From: an uncultured Nitrospirota bacterium
GTDB taxonomy: Bacteria > CG2-30-53-67
Length of the DNA stretch: 64,000 nt
Assembly (NCBI GenBank): GCA_947259355.1
Contig: CAMYMF010000004.1
Coordinates: forward strand, 23,554 to 87,553
Reading direction: 5' to 3'
This document shows positions 6,903 through 17,962 of this stretch, one piece after another. The position numbers and the translations under genes are program-made. Every line of letters starts with the position of its first letter. Position 1 is the first letter of the stretch. A model generated the notes under the pieces. It searched no databases, was not told the DNA's origin, and saw only the letters and a program-made list of their open reading frames with translations.

Positions 6903-8819
6903 TCAGTTGACCCGTCCGGCCGTCAGAAACGCCTGGGGTCCTTCGACATGCTCGCCGGGCCCTTTGTCTTTCCCGTCATCGGGTTTTGGCAACCGACCGG
7001 TTTTCGTGAAATACCGCTCCAGGACCTGCCCGGCGATGGGGGCAGCTGCGGAGCCACCATGGCCGCCATGCTCCACGATGATGGCCACCGCAATTTCCGG
7101 ATCGTCCACCGGCGCAAAGGCCGTAAAGAGGGCGTGGTCCCGGTGCTTTTCAGGGATATCTTCGATCTCTTCCTCGTCCTGTTTCATACGCACCACCTGA
7201 GCTGTGCCGGTCTTCCCGGCCACCCGAATGTTTTTCAGCCGCGCCCGGCCGCCGGTGCCACGCTTTTCGGAAACCACTCCCTCCAGCGCCTGGATCACGA
7301 GGTGGAGCGTCTTGGCAGACAGGGGCGCATCGTAGCGCACCTCGGGGGCAATTTCCTTGAGCACCTCGCCGCGGTAGTTCTCTACGCGCTTGACGAGTTG
7401 GGGCCGGTAGACGGTGCCGCCATTGGCGATGGCCGCCACCAGATTGGCCAGTTGTATGGGCGTCACCAGGATATAGCCCTGACCGATGGCGGCGTTCAGG
7501 TTTTCTCCGGGATACCAGGGCTCTTTGCGCGTCTTCTTTTTCCAGGCCCGGTTCGGAATGAGGCCGGGTTTTTCCCCCTCCAGATCGATGCCCGTGGGTC
7601 GGTTGAGCCCCAGATTCTCGGCACACTCAGCAATCTTGTCAATGCCGAGGCGCTGCCCGAGTTCATAGAAATAGACATCACAGGACTGCACGAGCGCTCG
7701 GTGCAAGTCAACTTTTCCGTGGCCCCGTCGTTTCCAGCAGCGAAAGCGCCGGCCGCCGAACTTCGTGTAACCTCGGCAGTAGACCGATTCCTGAGGCGTA
7801 ATCTCCCGCTCTTCAAGACCGGCAACCGCCATGACGATCTTGAAGACGGAACCCGGTGCGTACTGCCCCGAGATGGCTTTGTTGGTGAGCGGGTGCTTCT
7901 CATCTGCCGTCAACTCTTTCCATGTCTCCTTCGGGATGCCGCCGGAGAAAACATTGGGGTCGTAGGACGGGCGGCTTACCATCGCCAGGATATCGCCGGT
8001 GTTGGGGTTCAGCACCACGCCTGCACCCGAAGCGTCACTGAAGGCCTCCTCCAAGGCCTGCTGTATATCGTAGTCCACGGTCAGCACGATGCGACTGCCC
8101 GGCACCGGGGAGGCCTCGGCCATCTCCTGAATGATCCGGCCCAGGGAATTGACTTCTACCCGTCGGGATCCATCGACCCCCTTCAGATAGCGCTCCAGCC
8201 CTTTCTCGAGGCCGGTCTTGCCGATGACATCCCCCATCCGGTAATCCGTGAAAGCCTCTTGCGACAGTTCGGCACCATTGATTTCCCCCATATAGCCGAA
8301 GGCATGGGCAAACAGGCCATCAAAGCGATAGTTCCGAAGAGGCTCGGGTGAAACAGAGATCCCCCGCAGGTCCATCTGGTGGGCCTCCAGTAGCGCCACT
8401 GTCGGCCAGTCCACATTGGACAGCAGGCGGATCATCTGGAAACGCCGGATGCCCGCAGTGCTGGCCGCCGCGACCTTCTGGTGCAACTCGACCTCGGAGA
8501 CGCTGACAAGTTCGGACAGCCGCGCAAGGGACTGACCCAGATCCTGAACATCCTCCAGCGTCAGCGTCACGTTGAACCCCGGCTTGGTGTCCACCAGCGT
8601 TCGCTCTTCCCGGTCGACGAACTCACCGCGAGGCGACAGAACCCGTAGGACCCGGATGCGCTGCTTTTCAGACTTCTCCTTGAAAAAGTTTCCGCGCAGG
8701 ATCTGCAGATACCAGACCCGGGAGACCAGAAGACAGAAAAATGCCGCGAGAAAAACGGACAGGATGCGAAGCCGACGCTGATGGAGCGTCGGCTCCAGGG
8801 TATTGCCGTTATATAACAC
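6903..8819 (-). CDS. mrdA: Penicillin-binding protein 2 (peptidoglycan DD-transpeptidase)
   Basis: 638 residues. A short cytoplasmic tail and one membrane segment (about 17-37, ILSVFLAAFFCLLVSRVWYL) are followed by the PBP dimerisation domain and a transpeptidase domain. The active-site motifs are SVFK (near residue 324), SCD (near 377) and KTGT (near 536). It crosslinks the glycan made by RodA during lateral wall growth. The start is GTG at 8819 with GAGAGG upstream. The position between mreD and rodA is the usual elongasome order. The length is near that of E. coli PBP2 (633). Confidence 0.96.
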   Translation of the reverse strand: MLYNGNTLEPTLHQRRLRILSVFLAAFFCLLVSRVWYLQILRGNFFKEKSEKQRIRVLRVLSPRGEFVDREERTLVDTKPGFNVTLTLEDVQDLGQSLARLSELVSVSEVELHQKVAAASTAGIRRFQMIRLLSNVDWPTVALLEAHQMDLRGISVSPEPLRNYRFDGLFAHAFGYMGEINGAELSQEAFTDYRMGDVIGKTGLEKGLERYLKGVDGSRRVEVNSLGRIIQEMAEASPVPGSRIVLTVDYDIQQALEEAFSDASGAGVVLNPNTGDILAMVSRPSYDPNVFSGGIPKETWKELTADEKHPLTNKAISGQYAPGSVFKIVMAVAGLEEREITPQESVYCRGYTKFGGRRFRCWKRRGHGKVDLHRALVQSCDVYFYELGQRLGIDKIAECAENLGLNRPTGIDLEGEKPGLIPNRAWKKKTRKEPWYPGENLNAAIGQGYILVTPIQLANLVAAIANGGTVYRPQLVKRVENYRGEVLKEIAPEVRYDAPLSAKTLHLVIQALEGVVSEKRGTGGRARLKNIRVAGKTGTAQVVRMKQDEEEIEDIPEKHRDHALFTAFAPVDDPEIAVAIIVEHGGHGGSAAAPIAGQVLERYFTKTGRLPKPDDGKDKGPGEHVEGPQAFLTAGRVN

Positions 8820-8849
8820 GGGCGCCTCTCTCTGCTGCGATCCTCTTAG

Positions 8850-9356
8850 TCAGTCCACATCCAAATCGCTGGAGAACACGGGCGTGTGCAAGGATCCCCG
8901 CCGCACCAGCAGGATGAAGATGGTACCGACGATCGCGTTCCAGAAGATCGATGGAAATATCATGACCGACAGGGCCTCCCCCACGGGGATGCTGCCACCG
9001 AAGAGGTTTACGAGGAAGAGATTAACCAGGCCATTGGTCAAAGAGAACAGCACCAGTAGCAGGAAATGCACAGGAAGATCTCTGGAGAGAACCCCCACGC
9101 CGCACAGAGCCGCCAGATATCCGACCAGCGTTTTGAGAAACATCTGTGATCCGAGCAGTTCACCCGACAGAATATCTGTGAGAATGCCCAGATACGCTCC
9201 GATGGCCATGCCTTTGCTCTTCCCGTGAAAATAGCCGTAGTAATACGTCACAATCAGCACCAAATCCAGGGGCACGGGACGGGGGACAAGGCTGATGATG
9301 TGCGTCTGGAGGGGAACAGTCAGTGTAATGACTAGAAGCGTCAGTAGCGGCTTCAT
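8850..9356 (-). CDS. mreD: Rod shape-determining protein MreD
   Basis: 168 residues, almost entirely hydrophobic, with about five membrane segments and the MreD-like stretches PLDLVLIVTYYYGYFHGKSKGMAIGAYLGILTDIL and GNGLVNLFLVNLFGG-type loops. MreD is the small integral membrane partner of MreC and MreB in the elongasome. Its ATG overlaps the mreC stop by 4 nt, indicating translational coupling, and the gene lies 30 nt before mrdA. Family sequences are poorly conserved, so the call rests on both topology and operon position. Confidence 0.93.
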   Translation of the reverse strand: MKPLLTLLVITLTVPLQTHIISLVPRPVPLDLVLIVTYYYGYFHGKSKGMAIGAYLGILTDILSGELLGSQMFLKTLVGYLAALCGVGVLSRDLPVHFLLLVLFSLTNGLVNLFLVNLFGGSIPVGEALSVMIFPSIFWNAIVGTIFILLVRRGSLHTPVFSSDLDVD

Positions 9357-10210
9357 ACGTCCGGTTGTCTCAGCTGCTGGTCTTCACCGGCGAGACCGCG
9401 GCTCTTGATGATGAAGACCTCTTCCATCCGTGAAAAATCCACGGCCGGTGCAATGGTCACCTCCTGGAACAGGCCATAGGGCTTCTTCTCCACGGATTGC
9501 ACCGTGCCGACGATCAGTCCCTTCGGGTAGATGCCCCCCAACCCGGAGGTGATGACCAGGTCCTCCCGTTGGACATCGGCCAGACGGTTCAGGTATTTGA
9601 CCTGACACTGGCTCGTGATCTTGCCTTCCACGATACCTTCTGCACGGGTCCTCTGAAAAATCGCCGGCACGTCACTGTTGCTGTCGATGATCAACAGCAC
9701 CTGCGCATAGCTTGGAGAAACCGACAGGATACGACCCACAATTCCCTCGGGCCGCACCACGGCCATGCCTCGCTCGATCCCCGAGCGAGTTCCCTGGTTG
9801 ATGATCAGCGTCCGGGACCAGCTGTTGAAGTCCTTGCCCACCACACGGACAGGTGCCATGTCATAGGGCACGGATTCCTGAAAGGCCAGCAACTCCCGGA
9901 GTCTCTCGTTTTCAAGTTCGATTTCACGGAGAGCGTTCAGCCGGTTCTCAAGATAGGCTTCTCGCTTTCGAAGGAGCCTGTTTTCCTTGCCCACATCGAT
10001 GAGGCGAACATATTGTCTATAAAACTGCATGAGACCCGACGAAATGGACGCGAGGCACGATTCCATCCAGGCTGTGACTTCAAAGGTCGCGCCGGCGATA
10101 TTCTGGACCCCCTTTCCCGTCTCCGCCTGTGTTTGCATCAGAAGCAAAGAGAGAAACAGGATAACAAAGAGGATAATAATCTGACGAAATTTGGCGAAAA
10201 TACGCTGCAT
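9353..10210 (-). CDS. mreC: Rod shape-determining protein MreC
   Basis: 285 residues. A membrane anchor (about 10-28, IIILFVILFLSLLLMQT) is followed by a coiled coil (about 70-105, ENRLLRKREAYLENRLNALREIELENERLRELL) and the beta-barrel MreC domain with RTLIINQGTRSGIERGMAVVRPEGIVGRI and GLGGIYPKGLIVGTV. MreC is the periplasmic scaffold that activates PBP2-RodA. The ATG at 10210 follows the mreB stop by 19 nt; its Shine-Dalgarno is weak, consistent with readthrough translation in the operon. Confidence 0.95.
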   Translation of the reverse strand: MQRIFAKFRQIIILFVILFLSLLLMQTQAETGKGVQNIAGATFEVTAWMESCLASISSGLMQFYRQYVRLIDVGKENRLLRKREAYLENRLNALREIELENERLRELLAFQESVPYDMAPVRVVGKDFNSWSRTLIINQGTRSGIERGMAVVRPEGIVGRILSVSPSYAQVLLIIDSNSDVPAIFQRTRAEGIVEGKITSQCQVKYLNRLADVQREDLVITSGLGGIYPKGLIVGTVQSVEKKPYGLFQEVTIAPAVDFSRMEEVFIIKSRGLAGEDQQLRQPDV

Positions 10211-10229
10211 TGTCGGTTCCCGTCGACTG

Positions 10230-11652
<1,423 letters not shown>

Positions 11653-13545
11653 ATGCTCTACACCATGCGCCACAAAGTAAAAGCGTACATCCTCTGGTTG
11701 ATCATTGCTGCCTTTGTCGGCACAATCTTTGTCGGCTGGGGAATCGGCAGCGGCCGGTTCAGCCAGGACGGCAAGAGCTGGATCGCGCGGGTCGGTGAAG
11801 CCACCATTTCCGTGGAAGAGTATCGGCGCGAACTCATGCAAATGCAAACCCAGTACCGGGACCTTCCGGCGGAACTCCTGCAGACTCTCAACCTGAAACA
11901 GCAGGCTCTGGACAACCTGATCAACCGACGCATCTTCACCGCACACGCCCAGAAAATGGGCCTCGACGTCCCCGATGCGGAACTGGCGGCGGCGATCCAG
12001 AAAATACCCTCGTTCCAACAAGACGGCGGTTTCAGCACCGAGGCCTACCGACAGGTGCTTGCTCTGAGCCGACTCACGCCCGCCGCCTTCGAAGAGCAGC
12101 AACGCGCCTTTCTCCGCATTCAGAAGCTCCAACAGCTGATTCAGGACTCGGCAAAAGTCTCCGACACGGAGGTCCGCGAGGCCTTCATGCGCCGCAATGC
12201 GAAGGTGGCCGTCGATTATGCTGTAATCACCCCTGATGAGCACCCCCTGCACGAGGCACCTGCAGAGGAGGCGCTGCAGACCCACTATGAAGCTGCCAAG
12301 GAGAACTTCCGAACGCCGGAGCAAGTGGATGCTGTGTTTGTCCAACTGCGCGCGGAGGATTTCTTCCATGAGATCGAGATCACCGATGCCACGGTTCAGC
12401 AGTATTTTGAGGGCAACCATTCGCTCTATGTCCAACCGGAAAAGGTCCGGGCCCGGCATATCCTGGTCCGGGTTGCCCAGGATGCCGATGAGGCTGCCGA
12501 AACAGCCGCTCGCGAGCGTATCGAGAAGATTTATGACGATGTGCAGCAGGGAAAACCCTTCGACATTTTAGCCCAGGAATACTCGGAAGACTCCTCCACT
12601 GCCCCCCGGGGCGGAGACCTCGGCTTCTTTGAAAGGGGCCAAATGGTGCCAGCCTTCGACCAAGCGGCGTTTGCGCTGCAACCGGGTGAAGTCAGCGAAA
12701 TCATTCGGACACGTTTTGGCTTTCATGTCATCAAGCTGGAAGAGCACGAAGCGGAGAAAAGCAAGTCCCTGGATGAGGTGCGGGAAGCGATTTTGGCGGA
12801 GCTCAAATATGATCCAGCCATGCGGCTGGCCCGCAAAAAAGCCATGGCACTTTATGCAGAGATTCGACGGGGAGCTGACTTGCGCGACGTCGCGGAAGAA
12901 GCGGGGTTTCCCGTGTCCGAGAGCGGCTATTTCTCCCGGGCCGATGCCTACATTCCAGACGTGCCTACCGACCTCACGGCCGAGTTCAAAGAGACAGCCT
13001 TTGCGGTCAACGGCGCCGGCGTGGCGTCCCCGCTGCGCGGGGAGCGGGGCTATTTTGTCCTGGCGGTAAAAGACCGGCGGCCGGCACGCATCCCTACCTT
13101 GGATGAAATTCGCGACACCGTTCGTGAGGCTGTGCTAAAGGAGATGGAAGCGGCGGCAGTCGAGCAGGTTGCGCTGGAGATGGTGAGCGCGCTGATCGGC
13201 GGGAATGATTTTAGAGAGGCCGCCGCCCTAGCCCGGGCCGTGCTCATCGAGTCCACCGAACCTTTCACCCGAAGCGAAACCATCGTGACCCCCGAGTTCA
13301 CGGAAAAGGCCTTTGCCCTCTCCATGGACGCGCCGGCCGACTATGTGCTGGTCGGTCCTCGGGCGTATGTCCTGTTTCTGCGCGATCAGCAAAGCCCGGA
13401 TGAAAGCACCTACGAAGAGGCCCGCGTCGCCATCCAGGAAGAGTTGATTTCACAAAAGCGGGACGCCCTCTTTCTTTCCTGGATGGAGCAGGCCCGCAAG
13501 GGTGCCGACGTCCAGGTCAACCAGGACCTTCTCGATCGCGTGTAG
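11653..13545 (+). CDS. ppiD: Membrane-anchored periplasmic foldase PpiD
   Basis: 630 residues. The start MLYTMRHKVKAYILWLIIAAFVGTIFVGWGIG is the typical PpiD N-terminus: a short cytoplasmic tail and one membrane helix. A SurA_N-like chaperone domain follows (about 35-170), then a parvulin domain (about 262-360: VRARHILVRV, EYSEDSSTAPRGGDLGFFERGQMVPAFDQAAF) and a long C-terminal region. PpiD helps newly exported proteins leave the Sec translocon. I prefer the ATG at 11653, with GGGAG 9 nt before it, over the ATG at 11644, which abuts the same site. It is convergent with cheW. Confidence 0.9.
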   Translation: MLYTMRHKVKAYILWLIIAAFVGTIFVGWGIGSGRFSQDGKSWIARVGEATISVEEYRRELMQMQTQYRDLPAELLQTLNLKQQALDNLINRRIFTAHAQKMGLDVPDAELAAAIQKIPSFQQDGGFSTEAYRQVLALSRLTPAAFEEQQRAFLRIQKLQQLIQDSAKVSDTEVREAFMRRNAKVAVDYAVITPDEHPLHEAPAEEALQTHYEAAKENFRTPEQVDAVFVQLRAEDFFHEIEITDATVQQYFEGNHSLYVQPEKVRARHILVRVAQDADEAAETAARERIEKIYDDVQQGKPFDILAQEYSEDSSTAPRGGDLGFFERGQMVPAFDQAAFALQPGEVSEIIRTRFGFHVIKLEEHEAEKSKSLDEVREAILAELKYDPAMRLARKKAMALYAEIRRGADLRDVAEEAGFPVSESGYFSRADAYIPDVPTDLTAEFKETAFAVNGAGVASPLRGERGYFVLAVKDRRPARIPTLDEIRDTVREAVLKEMEAAAVEQVALEMVSALIGGNDFREAAALARAVLIESTEPFTRSETIVTPEFTEKAFALSMDAPADYVLVGPRAYVLFLRDQQSPDESTYEEARVAIQEELISQKRDALFLSWMEQARKGADVQVNQDLLDRV

Positions 13546-13594
13546 ACTGCTGTCTGCCGTGCACAGCGAGTGAGGATGGGGGAAGGGCACTCCG

Positions 13595-14158
13595 TCAGTG
13601 GGGCATGGCCGGCGCCAAGAGCTGAGCCACATCGAGCAGAATCAGGATTCGGTCGTTCTGTTTCGCCACGCGCCGAACATAGCGCGCATCGATGGAGGAA
13701 ACCATGGACGGCGCCTCCTCAAGACTCTCCTGAGGCAGTCGGAGCACCTCCGAGACACTGTCTACCAAAAGGGCCACCGGCCGGCCGCCGTTCTTGACGA
13801 CAATCATGCGGGTCTCGGCGCTCGCCTCCGCCACTGGCAGCTGGAGCCGCTTGCGAAGGTCCATCACTGGGACCACCTTGCCCCGCAGGTTGACGACCCC
13901 ATCCAGAAACATGGGCGCCTCCGGGATCGGGCGAACGGGCAGCACCCGCGCAATCTCCTGCACTTCCAGGATATCAATGGCAAACGCCTCACCATCCAGG
14001 TCAAAACTGACCACCTGATTCTGTGCATCCGTTTCCGGGATGCCCTGTGCGTTCTCTAAGGCGACCACACGATCCTTTCGCCGGGGGTCTAGTAGTGGTT
14101 CGGAGATTCGGGATGCGACGATTGTTTTCAGGATATCCCAAGGACCCCGCTTTTTCAA
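13595..14158 (-). CDS. CheW-like chemotaxis coupling protein
   Basis: Up to 187 residues. The CheW domain covers about 45-180: VVSFDLDGEAFAIDILEVQEIARV, VVNLRGKVVPVMDLRKRLQLP, RMIVVKNGGRPVALLVDSVSEVLRL. CheW links chemoreceptors to CheA. No CheA or receptor gene is adjacent, and the gene follows dapL by 33 nt on the same strand, so it may serve a system encoded elsewhere. The start is uncertain: the TTG at 14158 has no good Shine-Dalgarno, while a GTG at 14068 has AAGG close upstream and would give a protein of normal CheW length (157 residues). Confidence 0.85.
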   Translation of the reverse strand: MKKRGPWDILKTIVASRISEPLLDPRRKDRVVALENAQGIPETDAQNQVVSFDLDGEAFAIDILEVQEIARVLPVRPIPEAPMFLDGVVNLRGKVVPVMDLRKRLQLPVAEASAETRMIVVKNGGRPVALLVDSVSEVLRLPQESLEEAPSMVSSIDARYVRRVAKQNDRILILLDVAQLLAPAMPH

Positions 14159-14191
14159 CAGGTAATTGCTCGGGCCGGCGGCAGGTGAGAC

Positions 14192-15370
14192 TCAACGGGA
14201 CAGGGCCTTGCGAATTCGCTCGGCAGCCTCGGCCAGACGCTGGCGCGGCACGGTCAACGCAAAGCGGATATAGCCTTCGCCGGCCTGCCCGAACCCGTTG
14301 CCCGGCGTGGCCGCAATCCCCGCCCGAGTCAGCAAGAATTCACTGAAGGAAGCGGAGGTATATCCTTCCGGAACATCCACCCAGACATAAAAGGTTGCCT
14401 CCGGCGAATCGCAGTGCAATCCTGCGGCCCGCAGTCCGGCCACCAGGGTGTCCCGACGCTCCTGATATAGAGTACGCATGCGCGCCACGGCGGACTGATC
14501 CCCCGTCATCGCCTCAATGCCGGCTTCCTGAATCGCCTGAAAAATCCCCGAATCCACGTTGGTCTTGATCTTGCCCAGACCCTGAACCACGGGCGCAGCT
14601 CCCACCACGAAACCGACACGCCATCCGGTCATGTTGTACGTCTTGGAGAGCGAGTGGAACTCGACACCCACCTCCCGGGCACCGTCCACTTCCAGAAAAC
14701 TCCTGGGCCGCTTGCCGTCGAAATACATCTCCGTGTAGGCCGCATCATGACAGACGATGATGCCGTTATCCCGAGCGAATCGCACCGCCGCTTCGAAGAA
14801 CTCCCGCGGGGCCGTTGCCGCGGTCGGGTTGTTGGGGTAATTGAGAAACATGAGGCGGGACCGCTCCCGCACCTCTTGGGAAATGGCCTGCAGATCCGGC
14901 AGGAAGTCGTTCTCTCGGGTCAGCGGCATATAATGGGGCTCCCCGCCGGCCAGGAGGGTGCTGATTTCATAAACGGGATATCCTGGATCCGGCACAAGAA
15001 CCACCTCACCGGGATTGACGAACGCGAGCGGGATATGACCGATGCCCTCCTTGGAGCCGATCAGGGAGAGGACCTCGCCGGCCGGATCGAGGGTAACGCC
15101 GAAGCGGGTGCGGTACCATCGGGCCACGGCCTCTCGAAACCGAGGCATCCCCTCATAGGAGGGATATTGATGGTTCACGGGCCGGTCCACGGCCTGATGC
15201 ATGGCTTCTAGAATATTCTTCGGCGTCGGCTCATCGGGATCGCCCACACCCAGGGCAATCACATCGACCCCTTTGGCCATCTCGGCCCGTTTGAGCTCAT
15301 CGAGCTTTGCAAAGAGATAGGGGGGGAGACCTTTGAGCCTCCGGGCCAATTCGAAGGGCTGTGCAGTCAC
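14192..15370 (-). CDS. dapL: LL-diaminopimelate aminotransferase
   Basis: 392 residues from the GTG at 15370, preceded by AGAGGAGG. PLP fold-type I aminotransferase blocks: GVGDPDEPTP (about 42-51), SLIGSKEGIGHIPLAFVNPGE, PNNPTAA, HDAAYTEMYFDG and the Schiff-base lysine in SLSKTYNMTGWRVGF. The GSKEGI and SKTYNMTGWR motifs suit DapL, which converts tetrahydrodipicolinate directly to LL-diaminopimelate and bypasses the succinylase route. Adjacency to dapB supports a lysine/murein role. An N-terminal extension to 15439 is possible, but it would read through the repeat-derived spacer after dapB and lacks a ribosome site. Confidence 0.9.
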   Translation of the reverse strand: MTAQPFELARRLKGLPPYLFAKLDELKRAEMAKGVDVIALGVGDPDEPTPKNILEAMHQAVDRPVNHQYPSYEGMPRFREAVARWYRTRFGVTLDPAGEVLSLIGSKEGIGHIPLAFVNPGEVVLVPDPGYPVYEISTLLAGGEPHYMPLTRENDFLPDLQAISQEVRERSRLMFLNYPNNPTAATAPREFFEAAVRFARDNGIIVCHDAAYTEMYFDGKRPRSFLEVDGAREVGVEFHSLSKTYNMTGWRVGFVVGAAPVVQGLGKIKTNVDSGIFQAIQEAGIEAMTGDQSAVARMRTLYQERRDTLVAGLRAAGLHCDSPEATFYVWVDVPEGYTSASFSEFLLTRAGIAATPGNGFGQAGEGYIRFALTVPRQRLAEAAERIRKALSR

Positions 15371-15458
15371 GAAACCTCCTCTGGTAAAATGCCGCAAGTG
15401 GCGCCTTATCCGTCTTCGCAGAATGCTACGCCGCGACAAGTCCGCCCTCGCAATAGAC

Positions 15459-15482
15459 TCACTCAGGCAATATCCGGGCTAA
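15459..15482 (-). repeat. Dispersed 24-nt repeat, copy A (3' end of dapB)
   Basis: On the minus strand TTAGCCCGGATATTGC (plus 15467-15482) continues as CTGAGTGA. It matches plus 61972-61995 at 22 of 24 positions. In both places the TAG inside the repeat is the stop codon of the upstream gene (dapB here, the HerA-like gene there). Confidence 0.75.
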
Positions 15483-16279
15483 AGCCCCAGCAGATCGAGC
15501 ATGGAATAAAGCGACGGCTTTTGTCCCACGATCCATTTGGCGGCCCTCAGGGCCCCCTGGGCGAAGGTATTTCGACTCGCGGCACGGTGGGTCAGCTCAA
15601 TCCGTTCACCGGTGCCACAAAACATGACCGTGTGCTCCCCCACGATGTCTCCGCCCCGCACGGCATGGACCCCGATTTCCTTCGTCCGCCGCTCCCCGAC
15701 CATCCCCTGTCGCCCGTGCACCATCGACGCGGCTGGGTCGCGCTGCAACGCACGGGCAATGACCTCCGCAAATTTTGCGGCGGTTCCGGACGGTGCGTCC
15801 TTCTTGAAATGATGGTGGGCCTCGACGATCTCGACGTCGAAATCGTCGCCCAAAGCCCGGGCCACCTCCGGCAGAATCCGAAGCAGCAGGTTGACGCCCA
15901 GACTCATGTTCGGCGCCAGCAGGTTGGCCACCCCCTTGGACGACTCCCGGATCAGCGCCAGGTCCTCCTCAGAAAAACCGGTCGTGCCGATCACCATCGA
16001 CTTCCCTACCGCCGAGGCCTCGCAGAGATGACTCAGCGTCGCCTCCGGGTAAGTAAAATCGATGAGCACGTCACAGCCCTCCAGGAGGGGGCGTAGCTCC
16101 GTTGCCAGGGGAACGCCGATGCCACCGATGCCGATCAGCTCCCCCACATCCTGGCCTGCTGCCCGATGCCCCGACACTTCCAGGGCACCCGCCAGTTCCA
16201 CAGAACTGTCGTCCTGCATGAGGCGGATGATCCGTTGTCCCATCCGTCCTGCGGCTCCCGCCACAATGATTCGGACCAT
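15479..16279 (-). CDS. dapB: 4-hydroxy-tetrahydrodipicolinate reductase
   Basis: 266 residues, normal family length. The N-terminal nucleotide-binding motif is VAGAAGRMGQRI (residues 6-17), followed by DVLIDFTYPEA, GTTGFSEED, and the catalytic/substrate block EAHHHFKKDAPSGTA (about 153-167) with the conserved His-His and Lys. It reduces hydroxytetrahydrodipicolinate to tetrahydrodipicolinate, the substrate of the DapL encoded 108 nt downstream. The stop codon lies inside a dispersed repeat. ATG start at 16279, 70 nt after murA. Confidence 0.96.
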   Translation of the reverse strand: MVRIIVAGAAGRMGQRIIRLMQDDSSVELAGALEVSGHRAAGQDVGELIGIGGIGVPLATELRPLLEGCDVLIDFTYPEATLSHLCEASAVGKSMVIGTTGFSEEDLALIRESSKGVANLLAPNMSLGVNLLLRILPEVARALGDDFDVEIVEAHHHFKKDAPSGTAAKFAEVIARALQRDPAASMVHGRQGMVGERRTKEIGVHAVRGGDIVGEHTVMFCGTGERIELTHRAASRNTFAQGALRAAKWIVGQKPSLYSMLDLLGL

Positions 16280-16349
16280 GGGTTTGCCCTCCTCCCGCTG
16301 CGCACCTGAGGCCGATTCCTGTTACCCCGTCGGCTCACGGGTGCCGATC

Positions 16350-17618
16350 TCAGACGCCGCCGGGATCCTTTTCCCGCCAGATCTGCGCGCCCAGGGCAGA
16401 GAGTTTTTTCTCAATCTGCTCATAACCACGATCAATATGGTAGATGCGCGACACCGTTGTCCGGCCCTCGGCCGCCAGCCCACCGAGGATCAGCGATGCG
16501 CTGGCCCTGAGATCGGTGGCCATCACCGGCGCGCCGCTCAGTCTTTTCACGCCGCGCACCACCGCACTGTTTCCCTGCACCCGAATGTCGGCCCCCATTC
16601 GCCGCAATTCGGCCACATGCATGAAGCGGTTTTCAAAGATGGTTTCCGCCATCACCGAGGTGCCCTCGGCAATGGCCATCAACGCCATGAACTGTGCCTG
16701 CATGTCGGTGGCAAAGGCCGGGTAACCACCTGTTTTGACATCTGCAGCACGCACTCGGTCAGAACCGAGAATGCGCACGGCGTCTGCGTCCATTTGAATC
16801 TCTGCCCCCGCTTCAATGAGTTTTTCGATGACCGCTTCCAGGTGCGCCGGCCGGCAGCCCCGTACGGTCACATCGCCTCCTGTGATGGCCCCGGCCACCA
16901 GAAAAGTTCCCGTTTCGATGCGGTCGGGCATCACCGAATGGTCCACGGCACCGAGCCACTGTACGCCCTCGATCCGGATATGGTCGGTGCCGGCCCCTTC
17001 GATACAAGCCCCCATGTCATTCAGAACCGCCCCAAGCTCCGCCACTTCCGGCTCACAGGCTGCGTTCTCAATCAGTGTAATGCCCCGGGCCAATGACGCG
17101 GCCATCATCAAATTCATGGTTCCCGTCACACTGGGAAGGTCGAGATAGATCCGGGCACCCCGCAGTCGGCGACTCCTGGCACAGACATATCCCTCGTCGA
17201 TGGTGATTTCTGCGCCGAGTTTGTCCAGTCCCTTGAGGTGCAGGTTGATCGGCCTCGCACCGATGGCGCATCCGCCAGGCAGCGAAACCTGGGCCTCACC
17301 AAACCGGGCGAGGAGGGGACCCAGCACCAGCACCGACGCCCGCATGGTTCGGACCAGATCGTAGGCCGCACGATGGCCCGTCGCCGCGCTCGCGTCGAGC
17401 ACCAGCTGCGCACCTGCTCCGCCCGCCACACGCACCCCGAGGCTCTCCAGCAGCGTCGCCATGGTCCTGACGTCGCGCAGCTCCGGCACATTGCTGAGCC
17501 GACACGGCCCCTCAGCCAGAAGAGATGCGGCCATGATGGGCAGGGCGGCATTCTTGGCCCCGCTCGCAGCCACCGCCCCCCGAAGGCGTGTGCCGCCCCG
17601 AATCACGATCCGTTCCAT
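16350..17618 (-). CDS. murA: UDP-N-acetylglucosamine 1-carboxyvinyltransferase
   Basis: 422 residues from the ATG at 17618 with AAGGAG and 6 nt spacing; a longer frame to 17786 antisense to nothing useful is rejected. EPSP-synthase fold with [19 protein letters not shown] (about 16-34), the catalytic Cys near 116 in [15 protein letters not shown], which is also the fosfomycin target, and [17 protein letters not shown]. MurA catalyses the first committed step of peptidoglycan precursor synthesis. It follows rpsR by 86 nt on the same strand. Confidence 0.97.
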   Translation of the reverse strand: MERIVIRGGTRLRGAVAASGAKNAALPIMAASLLAEGPCRLSNVPELRDVRTMATLLESLGVRVAGGAGAQLVLDASAATGHRAAYDLVRTMRASVLVLGPLLARFGEAQVSLPGGCAIGARPINLHLKGLDKLGAEITIDEGYVCARSRRLRGARIYLDLPSVTGTMNLMMAASLARGITLIENAACEPEVAELGAVLNDMGACIEGAGTDHIRIEGVQWLGAVDHSVMPDRIETGTFLVAGAITGGDVTVRGCRPAHLEAVIEKLIEAGAEIQMDADAVRILGSDRVRAADVKTGGYPAFATDMQAQFMALMAIAEGTSVMAETIFENRFMHVAELRRMGADIRVQGNSAVVRGVKRLSGAPVMATDLRASASLILGGLAAEGRTTVSRIYHIDRGYEQIEKKLSALGAQIWREKDPGGV

Positions 17619-17704
17619 CCCGATCTCCTTCCGGGCTGCTGCCTCGGCGACGGTCTTTGTTTCCAAGGCAGGAACCCGAGAGCCGTTTTGTGCTGTTTTC
17701 AGAA

Positions 17705-17959
17705 TCAGCTCTCCACAAAGGGAAGCAGTGCAATATTTCGCGCGCGTTGGATGGCAACGTTCAGCGTCCGCTGGTGGCGTGCGCAATTTCCGGAAATGCG
17801 TCGCGGAATGATCTTACCCCGTTCGGTGATGAAGTTCCGCAGCAGCTTGGTGTCCTTGTAGTCGATCACCTGGATCTTGTTCTCACAGCAGCGGCAAACC
17901 TTCTTGCGAAAGAAAATCTTTTTCCGCTTCCGTTGCGGTCTTCTTGCTCCGTAGGCCAT
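17705..17959 (-). CDS. rpsR: Small ribosomal subunit protein bS18
   Basis: 84 residues with the S18 core [62 protein letters not shown]. The CRCC plus downstream Cys gives the cysteine-rich (zinc-binding) form of S18. It binds S6 in the 30S platform. It lies 3 nt downstream of rpsF on the same strand. rplI, which often follows rpsR, is not next; murA is. Confidence 0.97.
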   Translation of the reverse strand: MAYGARRPQRKRKKIFFRKKVCRCCENKIQVIDYKDTKLLRNFITERGKIIPRRISGNCARHQRTLNVAIQRARNIALLPFVES

Positions 17960-17962
17960 GGG

